Below are positions 57,112 to 64,000 of a stretch of DNA of 64,000 bases, piece by piece. This DNA comes from Variovorax saccharolyticus. GTDB taxonomy: Bacteria > Pseudomonadota > Gammaproteobacteria > Burkholderiales > Burkholderiaceae_C. The notes beneath the pieces are model-generated. The model was not told where the DNA came from. It made no database searches and saw only the letters and a list, made by a program, of their open reading frames with translations. Both the position numbers and the translations under genes were made by a program. How positions within the stretch are numbered: position 1 is the first letter of the stretch; each line of letters opens with the position of its first letter. The DNA lies in NCBI RefSeq assembly GCF_030316765.1, contig NZ_JASZYT010000008.1:1-64000 (forward strand), given 5' to 3'.

Positions 57112-60100
57112 ATGTCTGCCCCACCCCCCAAGGCATTCATGACACAGGGCTCCATCCGGATTCGCGGTGCACGCCAGCACAACCTCCAGAACCTCGACCT
57201 CGACATCCGCACCGGCGAGATGACGGTGGTCACCGGGCCGAGCGGCTCGGGGAAGTCGAGCCTGGTGTTCGACACCCTGTACGCCGAAGGCCAGCGGCGC
57301 TATGTCGAGACCTTCTCGGCCTACGCGCGCCAGTTCCTCGACCGCATGGACAAGCCGGCGGTCGACAAGGTCGAGGGCGTGCCGCCCGCGATCGCGATCG
57401 ACCAGACCAATCCGGTGCGTTCGTCGCGCTCGACCGTCGGCACGATGACTGAGCTCAACGACCACCTGAAGCTGCTGTTCGCGCGCGCGGCCCAGTTGTT
57501 CGATCGCGAGACCGCGTTGCCCGTGCGGCACGACTCGCCCGATTCGATCTATGCCGAATTGCTGGCGCGCGCGGCCGCGGCCGGCGATCCGCGCGTGGTG
57601 CTGACCTTTCCGGTCGAGTTGCCGGCCAGCACCTCGACCGAGGAGGTCACGCAGTGGCTGTCCGCCAGTGGCTTCACGCGGGTGCAGGCCGAGCGCGAGG
57701 TGGCGACGCCGACCGGCCCGCGCAAGGTGCTCGACGTGGTGGCCGACCGCTTCCGCATGGCCAACGCCGAGCGCGCGCGCGTGGTCGAGGCGATCGAGGT
57801 GGCGCTGAAGCGCGGCAGCGGGCGCCTGACGGTGTATGCGGTGGCGGCGGAGGAGGGCGCCGAGCCCGATGTCTGGAAGTTCTCCACCGGCCTGCATTGC
57901 CCCGAGAGCGACATCCGCTACGCCGATCCCATCCCCTCGATGTTCTCGTTCAACTCGGCGGTCGGCGCCTGCGAGACCTGCCGCGGCTTCGGCCGCGTGA
58001 TCGGGGTCGATCTCGGTCTGGTGATCCCGAACGAAAAACTCACCTTGCGCGCCGGTGCGATCAAGACCATCCAGACGCCGGCCTGGAAGGAGGCGCAGGA
58101 CGACCTCATGCGCCACGCCGAGGCGGCCGGCATCCCGCGCGACACGCCGTGGAACAAGCTCACGGCCGAGCAGCAGAACTGGGTGATCGAGGGCTCGCCC
58201 AACTGGAAGGGCAAGTGGAACCAGCAGTGGTATGGCGTGCGCCGCTTCTTCGCCTACCTCGAGAGCAAGGCCTACAAGATGCACATCCGCGTGCTCTTGT
58301 CCAAGTACCGCAGCTACACGCCATGCCCGGTCTGCGCCGGTGCGCGGCTCAAGCTCGAGAGCCTGCTGTGGCGCATCGGCAGCAAGGAAGACGCCGACGC
58401 CGTGCTGGCGCCGGCGAAGCGCTTCATGCCGGTCGGCGTGAAGTGGTCGCGCGAACAGCTCGAGGCCCTGCCGGGCCTCTGCCTGCACGACCTGATGCTG
58501 CTGCCGATCGAGCGGCTGCGACGCCTCTTCGACGGCATCGAGAGCCATGGCAACAGCAGCAGCGCGAGCGAAGGCGACGTGCAGGCGCTCAGGCTGCTGT
58601 TCGACGAGATCACCACGCGCCTGCGCTACCTGCACGACGTCGGCATCGGCTACCTCACGCTCGACCGCCAGAGCCGCACCCTGAGCGGCGGCGAGGTGCA
58701 GCGCATCAACCTCACGACCGCGCTCGGCACCTCGCTGGTCAATACTCTGTTCGTGCTCGACGAGCCCAGCATCGGCCTGCATCCGCGCGACATGAACCGC
58801 ATCACCGAAGCCATGCTGCGGCTGCGCGATGCCGGCAACACGCTGGTGGTGGTCGAGCACGATCCGGCCGTGATGCTGGCGGCCGACCGCGTGATCGACA
58901 TGGGCCCGGGCCCGGGCGTGCGCGGCGGGCAGATCGTGTTCGACGGCAGCACCGATGCATTGCGCGACGCCGAGACGCTGACCGGCCAGTACCTGGGCGG
59001 GCGCAAGCAGATCGGCATGGGTTTTCGCCGCATGGTCAGCGAGAACACGCCGCGCCTGATCCTCGAGGGCGTGCGCGAGCACAACCTGCAGGACATCACG
59101 GTCGAGCTGCCGCTGTCGCGCCTGGTCTGCATAACCGGCGTCAGCGGCTCGGGCAAGTCGACGCTGGTGCAGGACGTGCTGGCGCCGGCGCTGATGCGCC
59201 ACTTCGGCAAGGCGACCGAGGGCGCGGGCGCGCACGATCGCCTGCTCGGCGCCGATCATTTGAGCGACGTGGTCTTCGTCGACCAGTCGCCGATCGGCAA
59301 GACCGCGCGCTCCAATCCCGCGAGCTATGTCGGCGCCTGGGATGCCATCCGCGAGATCTTCGCTGTCGCGGCGCTGTCGCGGCAGCGCGGCTACACGGCG
59401 TCGAAGTTCAGCTTCAACAGCGGCGACGGGCGCTGCCCGACCTGCGGCGGCTCGGGCTTCGAGCATGTCGAGATGCAGTTCCTGTCGGACGTGTATTTGC
59501 GCTGCCCCGATTGCGACGGCAAGCGCTACCGGCCCGAGATCCTCGAGGTGACGATCGAGCGCGCCGGCCGCAACCTGAACGTCGCCGACGTGCTCGACCT
59601 CACGGTGGCCGAAGCCGCCGCGGCATTCGGCAACGACCGCGACGTGCTGCGCGTGCTGCAGCCGATCGTCGACGTCGGCCTCGACTACGTGAAGCTGGGC
59701 CAGCCGGTGCCGACGCTCTCGGGCGGCGAGGCGCAGCGCCTCAAGCTCGCGGGCTTCCTGGCCGAGGCCGCCAAGAGCGGCAGCGCCAGCAAGCAGCCGC
59801 TGGCGCGCAAGGGCACGCTGTTCCTGTTCGACGAGCCGACCACCGGCCTGCATTTCGACGACATCGCGCGCCTGATGCGCGCATTGCGCAAGCTGCTCGA
59901 CGCCGGTCATTCGCTGGTCGTGATCGAGCACAACCTCGACGTCATCCGCGCCAGCGACTGGATCATCGACCTCGGGCCCGAAGGCGGCGAGGGCGGCGGC
60001 CAGGTGGTCGCGGTCGGCACGCCCGAGCAGGTGCGCGAGAACGCCGCATCGCTGACCGGCGCGGCGCTGGCCGACTACGAACTGGCGGTCGGCCCGGGCG

Positions 60101-62943
60101 CCTACAAGGTCGCGGAACGCGCGGCGCGCTCGTATGCGGCGCGGGTGCAACCGGCGCAGGGGCGCGACGCGATCCAGATCGTCAATGCGCGCGAGCACAA
60201 CCTCAAGAACCTCTCGGTCGACATCCCGCGCGGCAAGTTCAGCGTGGTCACCGGCGTCAGCGGCTCCGGCAAGTCGACGCTGGCCTTCGACATCCTGTTC
60301 AACGAAGGGCAGCGGCGCTATCTCGAATCGCTCAATGCCTATGCGCGCAGCATCGTGCAGCCGGCGGGGCGGCCCGAGGTCGACGCGGTCTACGGCATTC
60401 CGCCCACCGTCGCGATCGAGCAGCGGCTGTCGCGCGGCGGCCGCAAGAGCACGGTCGGCACCACCACCGAGGTCTGGCACTTCCTGCGCCTGCTGTATGT
60501 CAAGCTCGGCATCCAGCACTGCATCCACGACGGTGCCGCGGTGCAGCCGCAGACGCCCGACAGCATCGCGGCCCAGCTCCTGAAGAACTTCAAGGGCCAG
60601 CACATCGGCCTGCTGGCGCCGCTGGTGAGCAACCGCAAGGGCGTCTACACCGAGCTGGCCGACTGGGCCCGGCCGCGCGGCTTCACGCACCTGCGGGTCG
60701 ACGGCGAGTTCCTGCCGACCACGGGCTTCCCTCGCATCGACCGTTTCAAGGAGCACAACATCGAGCTGCCGGTGGCCAGCCTCGACGTGCTGCCCGCGCA
60801 GGAGACCGAGCTGCGCCAGGCCCTCACGAAGGCGCTCGAACACGGCAAGGGCGTCGTCCATGTGCTGAGCGACCTGACCGGCCTGCGCGCCGCGATGATG
60901 GCCGGTGCGCCGGCCGCCGGCATCGGGCGGGCCCATGTGTTCTCGACCCTGCGCGCCTGCCCGGTCTGCAGCACCAGCTATGCCGAGCTCGATCCGCGCC
61001 TGTTCTCCTACAACAGCAAGCACGGCTGGTGCCCTGATTGCGTCGGCACCGGCGTGAAGCTCACCAAGGAGCAGCGCAAGGTCTACGACGATTCGGTGAT
61101 GGCCGACGACCAGAAGGGGCGCGAGCAGACCTTTGCCGAACCGGAAGCGGAAGACGTGGGCGATGTCGCCTGCCCGACCTGCGAAGGCACGCGGCTCAAT
61201 GCGACCGCTCGCGCCGTGCTGTTCGGCGAGGGCGGCGGCATCGGCATCACCGAGCTCGCGCGCATGAGCGTGACCGACATCCGCCTCTGGTTCGAGAACG
61301 TGGTGCTGAGCGGCCGCCAGGCCGAGATCGCGCGCGACCTGGTGCCCGAGATCAAGAGCCGGCTCGAGTTCCTCGAGGAAGTAGGGCTGGGCTATCTCAC
61401 GCTCGACCGCGGCGCGCCGACCCTGAGCGGCGGCGAGGCGCAGCGGATCCGGCTCGCGGCGCAGCTCGGCAGCAACCTGCAGGGCGTCTGCTACGTGCTC
61501 GACGAACCGACCATCGGCCTGCATGCGCGCGACAACCAGATCCTGCTCGACGCGCTGCACAAGCTCGGCGACAAGGGCAACACGCTGGTGGTGGTGGAGC
61601 ACGACGAGGACACGATCCGCCGCGCCGACCACATCATCGACATCGGACCGAGCGCGGGCAAGCGCGGCGGCCGGCTGGTCGCCGAAGGCAGCGTCGCCGA
61701 CATCCAGGGTGCCGGTGATTCGCAGACCGGCCGCTACCTGCGCGACGCGATCAGGCATCCGCTGCAGCCAAGGCGCAACGTGCCTTCGCCGGAACCCGGC
61801 GCGCCCGACTGGCTCAGCGTTCGCGGCGCCGACCTGCACAACTTGAAGGATGTCGCGGTCTCGCTGCCGCTGCATCGGCTGGTCGCGGTCACGGGCGTCA
61901 GCGGATCCGGCAAGTCGACCCTGGCGCGCGACGTGCTGCTGGCCAACGTGTATGCGGTGGTGGTGCAGCGCATGACCAAGGCCGGCCGCGACGCCGATGC
62001 CGCGGGCAAGCATCCGAAGTGGGTGGGCTGCAGCGCGGTCGAGGGCTACGAGACCATCGACCGCGTGCTGGAGGTCGACCAGACGCCGATCGGCAAGACG
62101 CCGCGCAGTTGCCCTGCGACCTACATCGGTTTCTGGGACACGATCCGCAAGCTCTTCGCCGACACGCTGGAAGCCAAGGCGCGCGGCTACGGCCCGGCGC
62201 GCTTCAGCTTCAACACCGGCGAAGGCCGCTGCCCGGGCTGCGACGGCGCCGGCGTGCGCACCATCGAGATGAGCTTCCTGCCCGACGTCAAGGTGGCCTG
62301 CGAGGTCTGCCACGGCGCGCGCTTCAACCCCGAGACGCTGGCCGTCAGCTGGCGCGGCAAGAGCATCGGTGACGTGCTGCAGATGGAGGTCGACGAGGCG
62401 GTCGAGTTCTTCGCCTCGATGCCCAACATCAGCCATCCGCTGCAACTGCTGAAGGATGTCGGCCTCGGTTATCTCACGCTGGGCCAGCCGTCGCCGACGC
62501 TGTCGGGCGGCGAGGCGCAGCGCATCAAGCTGGTGACCGAACTCAGCAAGGTGCGCGACGACGTCACGCGGCGCGGCAACAAGGCGCCGCACACGCTCTA
62601 CGTGCTCGACGAACCGACGGTGGGCCTGCACATGGCCGACGTCGAGAAGCTGATCCACGTGCTGCATCGGCTGGTCAATGGTGGCCACAGCGTGGTCGTG
62701 ATCGAGCACGACCTCGATGTCATCGCGGAAGCCGACTGGCTGATCGACCTCGGTCCGGAAGGCGGCAACGGCGGCGGGCGCGTGGTCGCAGCCGCACCGC
62801 CCGAAGAGGTGGTGAAGCTGGGCACCCATACGGGCGTGGCGCTGGCGCCGGTGCTGGCGCGTTCGCGGGAGCGGCATGAGGTGGTGACGCTGCCGGTGCA
62901 TGAGTCTGCGGGGTCCTCTGTGAAGGTCCGCAGGGAAGCTTGA
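57112..62943 (+). CDS. Double-length UvrA-type ATPase (four ABC modules)
   Basis: A 1,943-residue protein equal to two UvrA chains in tandem. UvrA is the damage-recognition ATPase of nucleotide excision repair and is normally about 940-970 residues. Four Walker A sites are present (residues 42-50, 676-684, 1048-1056, 1595-1603), four signature motifs (LSGGE at 524, 869, 1438, 1797), four Walker B DEP motifs and four switch His (EHD/EHN), so all nucleotide sites look intact. The C-terminal-type zinc modules are complete in both halves (Cys775, 778, 798, 801 and Cys1707, 1710, 1730, 1733). The first-ATPase zinc module is complete in half 2 (Cys1283, 1286, 1307, 1310) but half 1 has Ser266 in place of a Cys (Cys263, 287, 290 kept). 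Start at the first ATG; the second Met (residue 10) is also possible. A standard uvrA should exist elsewhere. Confidence 0.93.
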   Translation: MSAPPPKAFMTQGSIRIRGARQHNLQNLDLDIRTGEMTVVTGPSGSGKSSLVFDTLYAEGQRRYVETFSAYARQFLDRMDKPAVDKVEGVPPAIAIDQTNPVRSSRSTVGTMTELNDHLKLLFARAAQLFDRETALPVRHDSPDSIYAELLARAAAAGDPRVVLTFPVELPASTSTEEVTQWLSASGFTRVQAEREVATPTGPRKVLDVVADRFRMANAERARVVEAIEVALKRGSGRLTVYAVAAEEGAEPDVWKFSTGLHCPESDIRYADPIPSMFSFNSAVGACETCRGFGRVIGVDLGLVIPNEKLTLRAGAIKTIQTPAWKEAQDDLMRHAEAAGIPRDTPWNKLTAEQQNWVIEGSPNWKGKWNQQWYGVRRFFAYLESKAYKMHIRVLLSKYRSYTPCPVCAGARLKLESLLWRIGSKEDADAVLAPAKRFMPVGVKWSREQLEALPGLCLHDLMLLPIERLRRLFDGIESHGNSSSASEGDVQALRLLFDEITTRLRYLHDVGIGYLTLDRQSRTLSGGEVQRINLTTALGTSLVNTLFVLDEPSIGLHPRDMNRITEAMLRLRDAGNTLVVVEHDPAVMLAADRVIDMGPGPGVRGGQIVFDGSTDALRDAETLTGQYLGGRKQIGMGFRRMVSENTPRLILEGVREHNLQDITVELPLSRLVCITGVSGSGKSTLVQDVLAPALMRHFGKATEGAGAHDRLLGADHLSDVVFVDQSPIGKTARSNPASYVGAWDAIREIFAVAALSRQRGYTASKFSFNSGDGRCPTCGGSGFEHVEMQFLSDVYLRCPDCDGKRYRPEILEVTIERAGRNLNVADVLDLTVAEAAAAFGNDRDVLRVLQPIVDVGLDYVKLGQPVPTLSGGEAQRLKLAGFLAEAAKSGSASKQPLARKGTLFLFDEPTTGLHFDDIARLMRALRKLLDAGHSLVVIEHNLDVIRASDWIIDLGPEGGEGGGQVVAVGTPEQVRENAASLTGAALADYELAVGPGAYKVAERAARSYAARVQPAQGRDAIQIVNAREHNLKNLSVDIPRGKFSVVTGVSGSGKSTLAFDILFNEGQRRYLESLNAYARSIVQPAGRPEVDAVYGIPPTVAIEQRLSRGGRKSTVGTTTEVWHFLRLLYVKLGIQHCIHDGAAVQPQTPDSIAAQLLKNFKGQHIGLLAPLVSNRKGVYTELADWARPRGFTHLRVDGEFLPTTGFPRIDRFKEHNIELPVASLDVLPAQETELRQALTKALEHGKGVVHVLSDLTGLRAAMMAGAPAAGIGRAHVFSTLRACPVCSTSYAELDPRLFSYNSKHGWCPDCVGTGVKLTKEQRKVYDDSVMADDQKGREQTFAEPEAEDVGDVACPTCEGTRLNATARAVLFGEGGGIGITELARMSVTDIRLWFENVVLSGRQAEIARDLVPEIKSRLEFLEEVGLGYLTLDRGAPTLSGGEAQRIRLAAQLGSNLQGVCYVLDEPTIGLHARDNQILLDALHKLGDKGNTLVVVEHDEDTIRRADHIIDIGPSAGKRGGRLVAEGSVADIQGAGDSQTGRYLRDAIRHPLQPRRNVPSPEPGAPDWLSVRGADLHNLKDVAVSLPLHRLVAVTGVSGSGKSTLARDVLLANVYAVVVQRMTKAGRDADAAGKHPKWVGCSAVEGYETIDRVLEVDQTPIGKTPRSCPATYIGFWDTIRKLFADTLEAKARGYGPARFSFNTGEGRCPGCDGAGVRTIEMSFLPDVKVACEVCHGARFNPETLAVSWRGKSIGDVLQMEVDEAVEFFASMPNISHPLQLLKDVGLGYLTLGQPSPTLSGGEAQRIKLVTELSKVRDDVTRRGNKAPHTLYVLDEPTVGLHMADVEKLIHVLHRLVNGGHSVVVIEHDLDVIAEADWLIDLGPEGGNGGGRVVAAAPPEEVVKLGTHTGVALAPVLARSRERHEVVTLPVHESAGSSVKVRREA

Positions 62944-62973
62944 TCGTCGGGTTCGTTCGTTCGCGTTGGAGGG

Positions 62974-62997
62974 GCGCCCGGCACGCGGTACGGGCGC
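62974..62997. repeat. GC hairpin downstream of the double UvrA gene
   Basis: GCGCCCG and CGGGCGC form a perfect 7-bp stem with a 10-base loop, 31 bases after the stop codon. No T-run follows, so it may be a weak or factor-dependent terminator or just a hairpin. The rest of the 188-base gap before the next gene shows nothing definite. Confidence 0.4.
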
Positions 62998-63131
62998 AGG
63001 GGTGTGCGAACAGTCCCGACGTCTCCAACGCCGATGCAACCCCAACCTGTCCGCGTTCCAGGGCATACCGCCTGCCATCGCCGTCCCACAGCAGTCACGC
63101 CCAACGCACCCTTCAGCGTTACCCTACCGCC

Positions 63132-64000
63132 ATGCTCACGATCTACAACAACCGCCACGCTCTTCATCACGGCAAGCTCGAGATGTTCCGTGGCGAACTC
63201 GTGCCGTGCTTCGAAGTCCCTGCCCGTGCCGACTATGTCCTGCACGAATTGCGGCAGCGCAGGCTGGGCCCCATCGAAGAACCCTCTGCATTCGACGACG
63301 CAGCGATCGCGCGCGTGCATGCGCAGCGCTACCTCGATTTCCTGTCGACGGCCTGGGATGAATGGGTCGCTCTCGACCCGGCCAACGCCACGCGCGACGC
63401 GCTGCCTTCCTATTGGCCGATCCGCACCTTCCGCTCCGACGTGCTGCCTGCGAGCTTCCCCGCGCGCATGGGCCTGTTCTCGTACGACGCCGGCACGCCG
63501 CTGACCGCGGGCACTTGGACCGCGGCCCGCGCGGGCGCCTGCTGCGCACTCACCGCCGCGGCGCGCGTGCTGCAGGGCGATCGTGCCGCCTTCGCGCTCA
63601 CGCGCCCGCCGGGCCATCACGCGGGCGCCGACTTCTTCGGCGGCTACTGCTTCCTCAACAACGCGGCGATCGCGGCGCAGGGCCTGCGCGATGCCGGCGT
63701 CGAGCGCGTCGCGGTGCTCGACATCGACTACCACCACGGCAACGGCACGCAAGCGATCTTCTACGAGCGCGCCGACGTCCAGTTCACGAGCGTGCACGGC
63801 GATCCGCACACCGAGTATCCGTACTACCTGGGCTATGCCGACGAACGCGGCGCCGGCGCAGGGCTGGGCTTCAACCACAACCTGCCGCTCGCGCGCGGCA
63901 GCGGCTTCGGGCCCTGGCGCGAAGCGCTGGCGACCGCGCTGCGCGGCATCGCGGACTTCAAGCCCGGCGCGCTGGTGGTCTCGCTCGGGCTCGACACCTT
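63132..64000 (+). CDS. Acetylpolyamine amidohydrolase (histone deacetylase family), partial
   Basis: A zinc-dependent deacetylase of the acetylpolyamine amidohydrolase type, cut by the window end after about 289 residues. The N-terminus MLTIYNNRHALHHGKLEMFR and GELVPCFEVPARADYVL fit this group. The active-site run RPPGHHAGADFFGGYCFLNN contains the His-His pair, and VLDIDYHHGNGTQAIFYERA gives the Asp and His zinc ligands; the second Asp region (SLGLDT) is at the edge. It would release polyamines from acetylated forms. The remaining C-terminal part is outside the window. Confidence 0.93.
   Translation, partial: MLTIYNNRHALHHGKLEMFRGELVPCFEVPARADYVLHELRQRRLGPIEEPSAFDDAAIARVHAQRYLDFLSTAWDEWVALDPANATRDALPSYWPIRTFRSDVLPASFPARMGLFSYDAGTPLTAGTWTAARAGACCALTAAARVLQGDRAAFALTRPPGHHAGADFFGGYCFLNNAAIAAQGLRDAGVERVAVLDIDYHHGNGTQAIFYERADVQFTSVHGDPHTEYPYYLGYADERGAGAGLGFNHNLPLARGSGFGPWREALATALRGIADFKPGALVVSLGLDT

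Noticed and set aside
56836..63078. A 2,080-residue open frame on the minus strand, antisense to uvrA
   Set aside because: Very GC-rich genes often leave the complementary strand open. Its translation is rich in Arg, Ala, His and Gln with no recognisable domain, while the plus strand has clear UvrA motifs.

Overview
The window is a dense, very GC-rich stretch (estimated at well over 65 percent G+C) of a betaproteobacterial chromosome. Gene content and protein style point to the Comamonadaceae and most plausibly to Variovorax: a near-twin of Variovorax carboxypeptidase G2, a LiuR-type leucine-degradation regulator, glyQ/glyS, a thiC with a TPP riboswitch, and interspersed GC-rich intergenic repeats. 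There are no insertion sequences, prophage genes, CRISPR arrays or tRNAs, and no gene-free gap longer than about 220 bases.

Layout. (1) 1-100: the 3' end of a 5S rRNA and the rRNA operon terminator. (2) 132-9739: a metallo-beta-lactamase-fold hydrolase and long-chain acyl-CoA ligase pair, a lipase-like hydrolase, a PheC-like lipoprotein with hppD and a divergent Lrp/AsnC regulator (aromatic amino acid metabolism), a GNAT protein, then corC-lnt. (3) 9736-16346: a six-gene operon (FAD-linked oxidase, a complete one-permease THI5/SsuA-type ABC importer, a creatininase-family amidohydrolase, a flavodoxin-like oxidoreductase) behind a RutR-like TetR regulator; substrate unknown. (4) 16520-24900: periplasmic asparaginase, glyQS-gmhB-plsC-metallopeptidase, an SDR and an RluA-type pseudouridine synthase. 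(5) 24990-35247: an LRR protein kinase translationally coupled to a metallo-hydrolase, divergent from liuR, then carbonic anhydrase, aceK, a thiolase, carboxypeptidase G2, a flavin-binding protein, an acyl-CoA dehydrogenase and a YchJ protein. (6) 35464-41762: DUF3047, a DedA-rhodanese fusion, riboswitch-thiC, a HAD phosphatase and a patatin lipoprotein. (7) 41852-54904: an AraC regulator divergent from a long, tightly overlapping leucine/isovalerate operon (liuA, acyl-CoA synthetase, liuB, liuC, liuD, ghrA, liuE) with DinB and DUF4126 passengers, then ybaK, a DUF1289 gene and a DsbA-like isomerase. (8) 55048-64000: an MFS symporter, a small membrane protein, a 1,943-residue double-length UvrA with four ATPase sites, and the start of an acetylpolyamine amidohydrolase.

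How the genes work together. The main theme is acyl-CoA and branched-chain or aromatic amino acid catabolism feeding acetyl-CoA: leucine to isovaleryl-CoA to HMG-CoA to acetoacetate plus acetyl-CoA (liu operon), thiolase and acyl-CoA ligases, and AceK to direct isocitrate into the glyoxylate shunt. Two leucine-related regulators are present: LiuR, with a recognisable operator in its own divergent promoter, and the AraC protein, with a 21-bp-spaced direct repeat in front of liuA. The features most worth following up are the tandem four-ATPase UvrA, the LRR kinase and metallo-hydrolase pair that starts next to the LiuR operator, the uncharacterised creatininase/THI5 transport operon, the PheC-like lipoprotein beside hppD, and the two families of interspersed repeats.
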